From assembly GCA_963580455.1 (NCBI GenBank), contig OY756964.1:26014001-26078000 (forward strand): 64,000 nt of DNA, read 5' to 3'. Both the position numbers and the translations under genes were made by a program. The stretch is from Euonymus europaeus. Its lineage: Eukaryota > Streptophyta > Magnoliopsida > Celastrales > Celastraceae. The notes under the pieces were generated by a model that was given only the letters and a program-made list of their open reading frames with translations, did no database searches and was not told the DNA's origin. Positions 1 to 13,193 of the stretch are shown in pieces (the stretch's first letter is position 1; every line of letters starts with the position of its first letter).

Positions 1-1813
1 CCAAACCAGAAAGTTACAAACCAATACAAGGAAGATAACCCCAATTAGACCATCTTGAGCCGACCACAACTACCAAAGTGGAAAGTCTTTTCAATTATTG
101 GTCAAAATCAACGTTTTAGATTATGTTATGAACGTTTTTGCTCTTCCTCATATTTTATGTGACGAGCTTGAAAGGATGATGAACTCCTTTTGGTGGGGTC
201 GTGACGGTGCTGTCGGAAAAGGAATTAGTTGGATGAAATGGGATAGGTTATGTGTTCCTAAAAACAAAGGCGGGATGGGTTTCCGTAAGGTTCGAGCTTT
301 CAATGTCGCTATGTTAGCTAAGCAAGGGTGGCGTTTGCTTACTTCTCCCAATTCATTAACAGCTCGGATTTATAAAGCTCGATATTATCCAAATGGATCT
401 TTTTTGAATGCTAATCTGGGCTCTAATCCAAGCTATATCTGGAGGAGTATTTTGGAGGCCCAAGATTTGATAAGGAAAGGCATAAGATGGAGGGTAGGGG
501 ACGGAAGCCAGATCCACATTTTTGATGATCCTTGGTTACCAGATTTGGAGCATCCATATGTGGTTTCTTCTAGTAATATTGTGGTTGGAGTTCCTACTGT
601 TGACCATTTAATCTAGATGGATAATATGACGTGGGACAGTGAAGCTTTATCTGCCATGTTTTGTTCAAGGGATAAAGAGTTAATTTTCAAAATCCCTTTA
701 AGTAAAAGGCGTTTGGATGACAAGTGGATGTGGGTTTGGGATGACAAAGGCCATTACACAGTGAGTAGTGGTTACTTCCAATTGATGACTTTGTCTTCAA
801 ATAGTCTAAGCTCCTCAGACTTGGAGCCATGGCAATCTATTTGGAGTTTGAAAGTGCCTGCCAAGGTAAAAAATTTAATATGGCGTGCTTGTGTCAATGT
901 ATTACCTACCATGAAGTCTCTCAAATCGAAATGTGTAGATGTCACTGATATATGTCCCGTATGTGCTGGAGCTGTTGAAGACCCATGTCATGCTTTGGTT
1001 TCTTGTCCGTTTGCTAGTAGGATTTGGATGGCATCTGCGATAGGTTTAAGCCTTGGCAATGTGAACACTTTTGTGGAGTGGTGGTCTCATTTAGCGAAGA
1101 ATATTAACAAATGTTTGCTAGACACAGCAGCTATGATTTGTTGGAGTATTTGGCTTAATCGAAATAGCCTTGTTTGGAACAGGAGGAGAAGTACTGATTC
1201 TCAAGTTTTGAGTAACTCGACATTTTTGCTTCATCAGTGGCAGGCTGCTCAAGTTTCTTCTCGAGGTCCAGGCTCCTCTAATGGGATAGTTGTGACGAGA
1301 TGGCAAAGGCCTCCTATTAACTTGGTGAAATGTAATTTCGACGCAGCCTTATTTACTCACTCACAAAAGCTTGGCATGGGCTGTGTTGTACGATCCGCAT
1401 CTGGTGAACTTATTGCTGCTAAAAGCTTCTATTTTGATGGTCCTTTGATTCCATTAATTGCTGAAGCTTTAACATGTAGAGAAGCTTTGAGTTGGTTGAA
1501 AAGTAAAGGTTTTGATGGCATAGTGTTTGAATCGGACTCTCAACTCTTAGTCCAGGCTCTCCAAAGACCTACGGATCGAGACTCATCCTATTTTGGTCTT
1601 ATCATCGGTGATTGTAAAGTCCTCTCGTTGGACTATGACGTTTGTCGGTTTAGTTTTGTTAAGAGGTCTGCGAATCAGGTTGCTCATGTTCTTGCAAGGG
1701 CAGCTGATTCTTTGTCTGACCTGGAGGTTTGGAGTTCATCTCCGCCTTCTTTGATCCATGATGTTCTGTTGCACGATTTAAGTTAATAATATTTCTACAA
1801 TTCAAAAAAAAAA
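1..1813 (+). mobile_element. 5'-truncated L1-type LINE remnant, 3' end
   Basis: Non-LTR retrotransposon tail. One reading frame runs from about 98 to 1786 and is broken by an in-frame TAG at 614-616, probably a former TGG Trp codon. The first part (98-613) resembles the region after the reverse transcriptase in plant LINEs, with FWWGR, GGMGFR and DDPWLP blocks. The second part (617-1786) has a zinc-binding zf-RVT-like segment (CPVC...HALVSCPFA) and an RNase H domain with expected acidic residues in NFDAA, AEALTCREAL and ESDSQ, and a late NQVAHVLA block. An A-run at about 1804-1813 looks like the poly(A) tail. Bases 1-97 are recognisable only with frame disruptions, so the element is dead; its 5' part lies outside the window. 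Confidence 0.88.
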
Positions 1814-2532
1814 GATTAAAAGATCCATAAATATATTATTTACGGACGTCGACCGCATATGCGGCGTGGCATGCACAAGTGATTCAAGCGCGTGAGGTTG
1901 GAGTTGGCGAACATAAATAGACACAAAATTTAGTACTTAGGGCAACCACAATGATACCTCTTTAATGACCCATCAAAATTTAAAAATGGGTTTCACATCT
2001 ATTTCTCAATATAATTAAATCAACATAATATATATTCCAATACTGTCAGATAAGCAAAACACATCTTTCAATACAAAATCATTATCCAACCTAACTACTT
2101 TCCTAACTTTCATACTATCTCCATCAAATTTACATCAAAATCAAGGCTGGGTCCAACATTTATTATAAAAAAGTCAAACCACATCATCATTCACATCACC
2201 AAAATACATATTTCGATATAATCACATCAACAAAATATATTTTTTAATACAACCACATCAATAAAACACATATTTCAATACAAATTTATTGGTCCATTAA
2301 TTTTGTATCATTGCAATTCCTGCTTAAACTTTTTTTCCAATTACCCACAAAAGCCAAGCCACGGAGTGGATTTGGTTCGGGGCATCCTAAGCGGTTAAGG
2401 GAGTTAATACTATTCGATAAAATCCAAATCTACAGCTGAGAATTCCGAGGAAGTTTTTGTTACTTCAATTCAACCTTCTTTAGGTTTTCTTCTTCACACG
2501 CATTTCAGAGAGAGAGAGAGAGAGGACACAGA
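1814..2532. other. Spacer with MITE and APT promoter/5' leader
   Basis: No coding sequence seen. It holds the MITE-like repeat at 1940-2321 (listed separately), then the presumed promoter and 5' leader of the APT gene. A (GA)n tract lies at about 2507-2524, just before the APT start codon, a common arrangement in plant 5' leaders. Confidence 0.6.
1940..2321. repeat. MITE-like element (family copy A)
   Basis: About 380 bp of AT-rich non-coding DNA with imperfect inverted ends: GGCAACCACAATGATA at 1941-1956 and the complement of GGAATTGCAATGATA at 2306-2320. Its body repeats short phrases such as 'catatttcaataca'. A related element with a similar body and end occurs at about 23360-24440, which supports a family. 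Target-site duplication was not resolved. Confidence 0.5.
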
Positions 2533-4524
2533 ATGTATGCAGCAGAGAAGGGGCTCAAAGGAGACCCAAGACTAGAGGCCATTCATCAAGCCATTCGAGT
2601 TGTTCCAGATTTTCCCAAACCAGGTTTTTTCTTGCTTCTTCCAGTTTCCTAGTCTTTAATCATTCTTGCCCTCCTTTTCTGGTTAGAACTTGAATGTTTC
2701 GTCTCTGTGGGGAAATTAGTCGAGTACTTGGTTTGTTTTCTTGGCAGGGATAATGTTTCAAGACATAACGACATTGCTGCTGGATCACAAGGTGTTCAAG
2801 GCGACGGTGGACATCTTTGTCTATCGATACAGAGACATGGACATTTCTGTTGTTGCCGGTCTATTTCGCGCCTCTGCTTTTCTTTCCTTTTTTTATTAAA
2901 AATATATTTACTGGACTCCCGGCTTGAAAATGTGTGAATCTTGCATACAAAGAAACGATAAAAACAAAAAGACTAGGAGAGATTGTTCCATTGCTTTGGT
3001 GTGCTGGGTTGGTTATAATGCTAGTGGTAGGTGGAGTTCTTAATTTTTCTCTCCATTTTATTGTGTTTGCCTGGTCTTTGAAACTGAAATTTCCCCCAAA
3101 AGAAAATGATTCTCGACGTTGTTGCAGTCTTGCAATTTGTTTTTCACAGATTTTATCCCATCATGTGAATGTCTAGTCTCATGCATTTTTTTATAAGAAG
3201 AACTATTAGAAAGAACTAAGAAGATTTTGTCTCAGTTTTTTTTTTGAAATTCCCCCATCATTAGAGTTGCTCATATTTGCCTTTTTGAGGGGGAAAGAGA
3301 CAAGTGGGCTGTTGTGAATGTGTTAGGAAACATGTTTTGATCCTGGCTCAGTCTCGTATATATGAGTGGGTGAAGACTGAACTGTTTCTTTCTTTCATCA
3401 TAATATAGGGTGTTTTCACGTTGATGGCTTATCAAATTATGTTGAATGTTCACGTCAGAGGGAAACAAAGTGATTCAAAGGCTCATTTTTCAAAACATTC
3501 TGATGGCGTGTTGGAATCAGGTGTCATATAGGGTTTGGATCGGTATTATTACTTAATTGATGTGAATTGCATCCAAAAAAGAGAGAAATGCATTAAAAAT
3601 GTTTGAAGCAACATAACTAGGTTTGGAATTTTTAATTCTTCAGCGCTGTTATTCGGGGGATTGATCAATGCTTATGTTAGGAATATTATCTGCAGGGGTC
3701 GAAGCCAGAGGATTCATGTTTGGTCCTTCAATTGCATTGGCACTTGGTGCAAAGTTTGTTCCTTTAAGAAAACCTAGAAAGCTACCAGGTATGCTTCTAG
3801 ATAATATTAGTCTTCTGCTATAGGATCACAAGTTCATATGAACAAGTTCCGAATTTCCAATACCTATTTAAATCTTGAATTTTTAGGATTCTCTTTCCCT
3901 CTCTCGCTAGCAAATCTATTTATGGTAACTATATGATTCTGAAATTGTCATGTTCTTTCTTCTTACTGTTGTTAGTTTGTTTATTAGTTTCTTTTATTTG
4001 TTCTACTAGCACTATCCATAGTTTAGATTTCATCACTAATCCAATTGAGGTTTGAAATGCAAATGTACAGGTAAAGTCATTTCTGAAACATATGAACTGG
4101 AATATGGAACTGATTGTCTTGAGATGCACTTTGATGCTGTCCAACCCGGGGAACGAGCATTGGTAATTGATGATTTGGTGGCTACTGGTGGTACCCTCTC
4201 TGCTGCAATAAGACTTTTAGGTAAGGTAGTTTTAGTATGCAAATCTAGTTTCTCTTCACAAACTGAGTTAACCCTGGGCATTATGTTTTCTTAGAACGCG
4301 TGGGTGCTGAAGTGGTTGAATGTGCTTGTGTGATTGGGTTGCCTGAGGTTAAGGTAATACTTGAACTTTTTATGTCCTGATGCTTGGTAATTTGTACATT
4401 GTTTATGCTGGGAAGTTGATTTTGCCTCTTGATAATTGAACATATCTTGCAGGGGCAATGCAGGCTCAATGGGAAGCCAGTTTATATCCTCGTGGAGCCA
4501 CGCCTAGTAGATAATTGTTGCTGA
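2533..4524 (+). CDS. APT: Adenine phosphoribosyltransferase
   Basis: Purine-salvage enzyme converting adenine and PRPP to AMP and pyrophosphate; in plants some isoforms also act on free-base cytokinins. Six exons: 2533-2623, 2748-2858, 3696-3788, 4071-4220, 4295-4353, 4453-4524, giving 191 residues, the usual family length. All introns are GT-AG and phases are consistent. Visible landmarks are the N-terminal GDPRLEAI block, [30 protein letters not shown], and the PRPP-binding loop [11 protein letters not shown]. The start is the first in-frame ATG after a GA-rich leader; an overlapping ATG four bases later is in another frame. The short tail after LVEP ends in two cysteines. No targeting peptide is visible, so a cytosolic form is likely. 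The isoform cannot be assigned from sequence alone. Confidence 0.95.
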
Positions 4525-5735
4525 GGTATTAGACAATCCTCACGAATTGTAGTTATAATTATCATTAAGAGTTGTACTGTGATATCGGTAAGTTGATGGA
4601 GGATGTTATCTCCTCAGAGGACCCTAGAATTCGTATATCACTACCCTTGTACTTTCATCCTAACCCTACACCTTCAGCCTTTCATGATCTATAATATAAT
4701 GTACATAGCAATGAAACATGTCGCTTTTGAGAGTGTTTTGATTTATTCTTTCTATCAATTTCTTGCAGATCTATGTGACCTCATGGAGCTTAGGACGAGA
4801 TGCCGACACAAATGATGCTTAAGCAACTGTTCATGATAGATTTCTCCTCCAAAGTTGAGTGTTAGTGATGTGATATATGTTTCTCTGATCACTCTGTACT
4901 ATTCTTTTCCGTAATTGAACCAAACATGAATGAAGGCCTCTTTCCGTATACCTACAATGCAAAGCATAATAGCATGACTTGGCAGGTAGAGGGGTAAAGT
5001 GGACAGACTCGGCCCAGGCCCACGAGTTGCCTACCCTTCCGTGGGCTGGACGTCAGCACAGTTCACGGGCTGGGCCCTATTTGAATAAAAATGTGAACTT
5101 GTGAAGAAATGCGTATGGCAAGGTTTGAATTTGGGGACTGTTATTTAAATAGAAAACCAAGATTCCCTTTTTTTTTAGTTGTTTTAAACTCTTTTACACC
5201 ACTAGGCGGGAGGATCGGGCCTGTTTGGGCCTTTGCCCCGGCACAGTGGACAGTGCAAACACTTTTTTTGCGGGCTGGTACGGATGGGCCGCCGTCTGTT
5301 TATCTTGGCAAACGCTCAACTGTACCCTGACCACACTGACTAGTTCTCAATGCTGATACAAAAGTGATTGCCAGAAGGAATGTTTTAATTGGTGTTTATA
5401 TTGTGCTCTCCGGGCATCCTCTGATCAATGGCATCTTTAGATGGCTCTTGTTTTGCATTGAACCAAAATAAAATTCAAGACTGCTATCATGAGTGCCAAA
5501 ATATACATAATCAAAACTGCTATTACAGAGCTCTGAAATCTACCTGTTGACGAGAGACTGAATATACGGTGTCAATTCAGTTCAATTGCTTTTCTTTGAT
5601 ATTCCTACTATCATTAGACTACAGAGAGGATGTCGAGAGCAAACTTTCCTGAAATGCCAGCTGATTCAGAACAACAGTAAATGACATTTCATTGTAATCT
5701 AGAAAAGATACAAACACAATATTCACTCCCCAGTG
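4525..5735. other. Spacer between convergent APT and PX-protein genes
   Basis: Contains the APT 3' UTR and the 3' UTR of the minus-strand PX gene. At about 4981-5335 there is a GC-richer stretch with repeated GGCCCA/GGGCC phrases that looks like an old transposon relic, possibly hAT-like ('aggggtaaagtggac' near the start). I found no coding sequence. Confidence 0.5.
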
Positions 5736-8700
5736 CTATGTTCCCACAGGCTCCTTTGATATGCTCATCCTTGGAGCTTCAGTATTACTATTACAAATGA
5801 CATCCATTTTGAGGACTCGGCGTAGCATGGTGTTTACCTGTTTTTTTAACCTCGCATTATCAGTGAAGATTTCTGCTAGCATATTCCTAAACTCAAGATC
5901 TATTGTTCTCGAATCATCATCAATGCCAAAATGTGCATCGGCCCTAGTAGTAGTTCCATCTTCGACAAATAATTGTTGTGCCTGTTCAAAGATTTTTCAG
6001 CATAAGGAGACTATATAAGTTTCATTCAAATGACACATGAATCTGGGATGAATGTAAAAATTAACGATTTCAATAGTAGCCGAGAATTCAATGCCAGAGG
6101 TGGAGGATAAGAGAATCTACACTATGTCAATACACTTCCACACTCACAGAAAAAACTTCATATATTTAAAGGAAAAAGGCCCAACCAAGACATCAAAACA
6201 GTAGCTTAAGCAGTCGAGCATTGGGTTGGGCCACGTAGGGTGTGCTAATGATGTGAGATTTTCTTTTCTTTTCATTTTTTTTTGTAGGATGGGAAAAAGC
6301 CTCTACCTTTAGCACTTCTTTCCCATCCATCTCAGTTATACAAACATCAATGATGTTTTCTTTCCTCTATCCTCACTAATGCATGGTACATAGTGTTGAA
6401 CCACCATTAAGAGAATATGCCAAAAACCGAGTGTAAGAGACAAAATTTTGCTTTGAATGCGTGGCAACCTAAGGTAAGATGAGAAATGAGACTATTCAAT
6501 ATACAATATGGTTAGTACAGTCCAAGATAGATGAGTGAACATTGTTTATGATGGTTTAGGTATGCAAAAGGAGAGATATTGGTATGGTTGTGTGTACAGA
6601 TTAAAAAAATAAAGCAAAAGGAAGTTCAAGGTCGTCAGTACTAAGACAATAAAGTGAGTTGAAAAATACCTCTGCAAGTAGCAGGACAAGCTGGTCATCC
6701 GATTTAGTCAACAAATTCAAAGCATCTGTCAAAGAGGCTGATTCTGCGATAGGATTTTCTTTATCTTCAACGGACAGTTTAGCACTGCATTCCTGAAGTT
6801 GGTTACGAAGAACCCTGCATTCATTCAGCAGCTTCCTCCGAGCAATTTTTCCATGCTCACCAATTTGTCTTTCCAGTTGAAGAAGTTTCTAAAGAAAATA
6901 AAACTCCTCGTCAAATTTTTAATCATTTCGGCTCAAAAGCAGAATATCAAACTAATTGAGACAAGTTCAGTTATATGAGGCAGATTAGAAAGAACCATGG
7001 AAAAGTTATAGATTGTTCTTCTTGTTCTCGTTCTACATTGATAGTTAACACCAACCAGTAGACAAGAAAGGGTTTATCCTAAAATAACACTATTAATAGG
7101 AATTCAACTAGATAAAAATTCAAACGATAAACCGTGGACACTTCAACTGGTCCATCAACCCAATATCAGTAAAATCACTTTTTTTTGAGGCCATGGAAAC
7201 TTGAAACTAGGCTCCCTTGGCTAAGTCATGCACACCCCGGAGGGCATATACTAGGTAGACAATAGATCCAAAACAATATGCCAGAGACAATGTGTAACTC
7301 AATCACCATTGTTCTTGGCTTCGACTTCCCAACAATGCTAGGAATGCTCAACAATTACTGCTGCATATTTAGATTAAAAAAACACCTAAAAACAAAATTT
7401 TACATAGAAATTAAGGACTTCGGCAAAGTAACAGATTACCTCAGCTTCAGATTTTTCCTTCAGCGACTGACTAAGCTCCTGCTTTAGTTCTGTCTGGGAA
7501 CATCTGAGTGATTTAACCTCTCTAACAAGAACTTTAATATCTGCTTTTGATTTTGCTTCTAGCTCTTCATATTGCTTTGACAATTTCTCAAGCTGCTCTT
7601 TGGTAGCATTTAACTCATCCAGCAATCCGAAGTTTTCATCAATGGGAGATTCTTTGATCAAAACAGGAGATGACTTTTCATCCTGTAAAAGTTTCATCTA
7701 TTATTAATGAAAATATATGTTTCTAAAAAAAAGACATTTATTTTTTATTCTGTGGTTCACCAATTTTCTTGCAACACAGGAACACATGCACATGCATATT
7801 TGCATTTTGCACAAAACGTATATGTAATAGTTAACTGAAACTTGAAATGTTGTAACGTATGTCATATTTGTTAATTTCTTCTCTCAAAATATCAAACGTG
7901 ATTCATCACATGTAAATGCAAATTTGCACTGCTCCAACCTATTAGCAACACAAGGATGCAAAAAAAAAAAAAAAAACTCTCAGTCTTCTAAAAGAACACA
8001 TATAAACTTATGTTCCCTGAGGCAGTTTCAAGGCCAACAAAAAATGGGGCAGACTTTTAGAATAATCATGCTGCATGTGAATTTTATAACCAAAAAAGGT
8101 CAAGGCATAACCTCTTTGCATTTCAATTTCAACTCCATTTCCATAGATTTTCTCCTTAGTTCCTCCATATCCCACTGCATTCGGGTAAATCTGTCCTTCT
8201 CAATCAGAATAGCTTGCTGCAGGTTTTCTTTACTTCTCTGTTTAGTAGCTTCGAGTTCCACCTCCAAATCCCTGACCTAAATAAATGCAATCAGTTTTTC
8301 CCACTATCAAACACGTAAAGCACATTTTAATATCAGAACTGACCCCATCACCATTCAACAGTAGCAAGATTTGTTAAAGATCTGAGCTGTGCAAGTATGC
8401 AATAAAGTCATTCTTATCAAGTAAAACCCACAAGTACAATGCAATATAACATAAAGAATTTATATAACAAAAATTTGCAGGTTACTCAATACTAATTACT
8501 AAACTCAAAGATATTCAGGATCGGAAGATAAAACTTTACAGGACAATTGTTAGGAGGTGAGAACACATCTATTACATTTCACAAGGAGAGAGAATCAAAT
8601 CAACGAAGCCACTAAAACAGAATTACTCTAATCTTGTCTCAAAGGGTGGCTATATGGAGAAACAGTCAAGTTTATTGAAGTTCTGCAGGACACATGATGG

Positions 8701-11700
8701 ACCAGAATGCTATTGCCGACCACATCCTTAAAAAAAGCATGTTTGAGTAAATTCCCACGTAAAAGAAATTATTGGGCCATTGTGTGGGGCTCGTGGGACA
8801 TCTCAACCCTTCACTAATTAGTTGATATGCCCCCGCCAAGTACAATAATCAATTTTTCATTCTTTCGATCTTTTCAAGAATCTCCATCAAGGTAGCTCAA
8901 AGTCAGAGAACATGTTTCTTACAGCCAATCCCTACCATTTACGCTTAAGATTTCAACCATTAGCATTTAAAAAAATAGCTTGCCACCATAGTGCATTCTA
9001 CCTCTGAATACCACCATTCTAGTAACAATATTGTCACCCATTATGGTATATTGAAGACACGCCATAAATACTCATTCTGGATCATTGTGAATGCTGCAGG
9101 AGGGGGAAACCTCATTACCATTGTAAATTTTGAGCCCATAGAAAATACTGTCTACTGGGTACTCTGGGAACCAGACAGAAAGACAGAAAGACAGAACGAC
9201 TCTAGAACCCAAATGCAAAAGCTGACAGTGCACCAACCGAACAACATGCCTCAAATATAATCCAGTAATCACATTCGTTCATCATCATCCAAGATCTCAA
9301 CCCTAAACCATATACCATAGGCCTCATTCAAATATCAAAATACAAACTGCTTTCCACCTTGGAAAGTCATAATTTGGCAGAAAAGGAATGAATGACTCAC
9401 AAACAATTACAAAATACAATCAATTTATTCAGCACAGAATGGGAAAATCTAAAGATCACACAGTAGACCGGGAAAACAATATTTGACTCATATACCTTTG
9501 TGTCAAGATAATCTTTAACTGCTATTTCTTGATTTAATCTTGATAAAAGATCCTCCATGTCTGTTTTTGCAGTGACAAGTCTGCGCTGCATAGTCAACAG
9601 AAACCTGTTCATCTTATGGCGTTGATCCACCGGAAGGACAAGTTGTGCATTAGCAGCAAACTGCAACTCTGTACTGCTATGAATCTCTGTACTGCTTGAG
9701 ACCTCAGCACTTCCAGGAAGATCCAAAGACCCATCGGCAGATGCATTTGGAATGCCAGAGATTGAAAAATCACTGTTTCTCAAAGAACTTGTGTCACTTC
9801 CAACACTTTCCATTGACAGCTTTCGAGCATGATCGATACTTTTGCCATGCTCAGGCTCAGAGAAAAGTTCCAGCCCATTGGTTGAAAGAAATGAAGCTTT
9901 AGAAACATTTCCATTGTAATTGTCCTTACTTACAACATTATTAACAAGCTTGCCATGAGGTTTATGCCTTGGAAAACCTTCAAGCTTTTCTAGAATAGTT
10001 TGTCCCATAAAGAGTCCTTCATCAATGTTGGACATGCCATATTTCACAAGCTTTTCTATAGGGTTATCCAAATCTTCACTCAATCTTAGATCCTCCACAC
10101 CAATTTCAAAATTTTCATCATTTCCTAGTCTTGGAGTGCTGAGATCGGATGTATCGTAAGCCGTATCACTGCCACAAGCTGATGCGATTGAAGAATTACC
10201 ACCAGCAAGTGATAGGCTTGAGAGGGGAGGCACGTGAGGTGAAGATGTTGTGCTATTGCCGGTATTGTTTGCTTCTGAAGCTTGCTGGTCCACATCTTGA
10301 AATGCTGAAAATAGTACAAGAGCCTTTAACTAAAGAGAGACGAAAACTATACTGTATGTCTGTATTATTAAAATTAATTAAATTTAACAAGTTATTTATT
10401 TTCACTTTAAGAAGCCATTTAGGGACTAGATATTTTCCAAATAGAATTGAATGCCACATACAAGACCTAGCAGCAGCTTCTAATTCGAGAAAGGATGCGA
10501 CTGCAACACTTCTTGATATATCAATGTCAGATAGTAGTTTTGTCATCCATTCCTCCAATGAGCACCTTCTCTGCAACCACACTAAGCCTTTTTAAGAATA
10601 TTACTCACGGCATATACATCAGTTCATATTTTCTCTTTTCTCTAAAGACAGTTCTACTTGTGCACAAACTTGCCAATAACTTATAACATCTTCATGCTTA
10701 AAAAGGTTTATTTTTTGGGGGTAGCTAACATATTTGAAGATACCACAAATGCCAAAGAAAAACACCTCAATATTTACTCCCTAGAATGCATCAACATTAG
10801 CTTAGTTGGATGAGGTAAGCTTACAACCACATGACAACCACATGAGAAGGTAAAATATCAGAGCTTCGTAACAAAAATATAAAGTCGCCATGTTCAGTAG
10901 ATTGAGAATATATAACTCATAAAGCTGGGCAGTGCCATTAGAAGAGGCCCAAGTTAGTACGTCACTCCTCAATTAGAATTGCAAATTTGAGATGGATAAT
11001 TTGGGCCTTCATCTTGATAAAATGGATTACGGTAAACATCGAATCCAAAATTAGAACTACATTCAGAAAGTATTTCCTTTGCTATTGAATATTTCCTTCA
11101 CATTTAGAATGACGAAATGCAGCTGACAATGACCACGTACTACTGAAAGTAAAACCCGGTAGGCGATCGCAACTTGTTTTGAGAATTGAAGTGATTCATC
11201 TGATTGACACAACTGCAAAAACAATGAAGCAGAATACATATTGCCTACCTCTTCCAACAGTGCCCTACTTTTCATTCGCAAGAGTCCCTTGGGGGGAGCT
11301 GGAGGAAGACTTTTATTGGGAAAGGCCTTTTTAAGCTGAAAAAAGAATGAAACAATAAATGGCACAACACAGATTAATATTACACTAATTTCTTCAGTCA
11401 CAAAGGCACAGTTCTGTAAATATTTTTAACATTGCAGGCCACAATAATTCCCCAATGGATGACAAAGACAATACTCCTTGATGCACTAAAACGCAAAGAA
11501 AACGATAAGACTTACATCACTAAATAACTTCAAGAAATTATTAAATCTTCTCAGTACACCGCATGTAATTGTAATCCCAGCGGGTGATTGCACACCAACC
11601 TGAACCCTGTAAAACTGCCCTTTGAGAATGTTAGCAAAAAAGCAGAAGCATTTGAAGGTTATCAAAATTTAAATGGCTGATAAGACTATCAATATAAATG

Positions 11701-13193
11701 TGTCTATCACTCCTCTCTTTCTTTCCAAGCATATAATAAACACAAACCATGCAGATAAAAAAAGGATCAAATGAGTCACCATGGAGAACTAAATAATTCA
11801 AAAGAGTGAATGCCAAACATAACTTTTTAACCAAGATAACTATTATCACCACACATGTAAATCTTATAAAGCCGGTCGCATATTTTTCCAAATCCACACC
11901 AAATTAAGTTTCACAAGCTGAAAATATGATGCAGCAGTTCAAGGATGACCAGCAAATTTCACATGAATGAAACTACAAAAGGATCTATAAAAACCAATGC
12001 AACTTGTTTGCAAAAATTTTACTACAAAATGAAAAGATATAATGAAGCGTCTAAGTTAGAAAGTTTGGCCATGGATATGTAATGACAATCTATTTCAAAT
12101 TTCTTATTTATTTCCAGCAGTCTAGTAAGCCAAAGCATTCTGTGACCTAAAAAAATGCAAAATTTTCCATCATTCTTTCTCCCAAGTGGATTAAATACTG
12201 TCACATCCGAGTCCCAGAAACTAATATAGAAATAACATCTAACCCTTGGTATAGAATAGCATTGGAGAGTCGTTCAATTTGAGTACCACTACAGGATCCA
12301 AATCTCTTGATTTTGGAAGAACAATCCACGAGGGTATTGTGACACAATAACTCCACCCTGTGCGAGGATCATGAGGCCAAACCGTGTCTCGTCCATTCTG
12401 CAAGAAGCAAATGATTCTGACATAAGAACCAAAGCCAAAACTCAAAGTAAATCTTTTCAGGGAGCAGGTTTGAAAATTCCATATGAAAAGAAAACTTAAA
12501 AGCCACGTAGTCATAAATATAGAAGTTTCTCAATCACTGACGACGTGTCCCCTGCACGAGTATGTAGAAAGTAAATCACAACAGTGCCATTTTTAAAGAA
12601 TGAAACCAGCCATTGCCTCAATAGGAGAGCTTTCAGGCTCCTAAAATCTTAAATTGGAAGTGCAGCTAAATAATACAATGCACTTTCAGCTACCAAAAAG
12701 CAATTCTTTCACAGCATTATGGGGATTGACGCGCATTAGCTAATATACCCTGTAACCACTAAATGCTTAATATGCATGAAGATAGCCACCGAAACTTAAT
12801 TACAGATACCACAGTTATAATCAACTTCAGTCTAGATAAGTGTATAACAATTAAAACTGATTTATAGTCAAGAATCGACTACTAGTAGAAGGAACAAAAC
12901 TTCCAATAGTAGTAATTCCACTAGGCGTTGATTCCTAAAAGAACCGATCATAATCACATCTCTCAGATTAATCAGACTTGAATGATTGAAAAATTGAATA
13001 CACTACGACATTTGGATCAATTAAAGACGAATGAGAATCAAGTACCACCGACAATTTTCGAAAATTACGTCGAATGGCATAACAAGTAAAAACAACTAAC
13101 CCATTTTCGAGGCGGCGGGCTCCAGTCCATCCCCAATGGAAGCGGCGAAGTCCCATCGTGCCTGTGCTTCGGTGGACTGAGCCTCGGCATCAT
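5736..13193 (-). CDS. PX-domain endosomal RAB5-effector-like protein (EREX/EREL family)
   Basis: Ten exons on the minus strand: 13101-13193, 12287-12397, 11516-11614, 11249-11335, 10462-10570, 9496-10304, 8112-8276, 7440-7682, 6670-6888, 5736-5981; 726 residues, close to family length. Residues about 45-165 form a PX domain ([18 protein letters not shown] and the following LPPAPPK loop). A low-complexity Ser/Asn-rich linker follows, encoded mostly by the 809-base exon, and residues about 425-690 are heptad-rich coiled coil. Arabidopsis EREX/EREL proteins bind PI3P-type lipids and canonical RAB5 and act in vacuolar cargo transport; that role is inferred here. The N-terminal [19 protein letters not shown] block is characteristic. 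Exon 5 to 6 was joined at a GTATGT donor because the nearer GT would break the frame. Two consecutive ATGs begin the protein. Confidence 0.92.

Noticed and set aside
10125..10595. Several open frames on both strands
   Set aside because: They overlap exons 5 and 6 of the PX gene in other frames or read through its introns.
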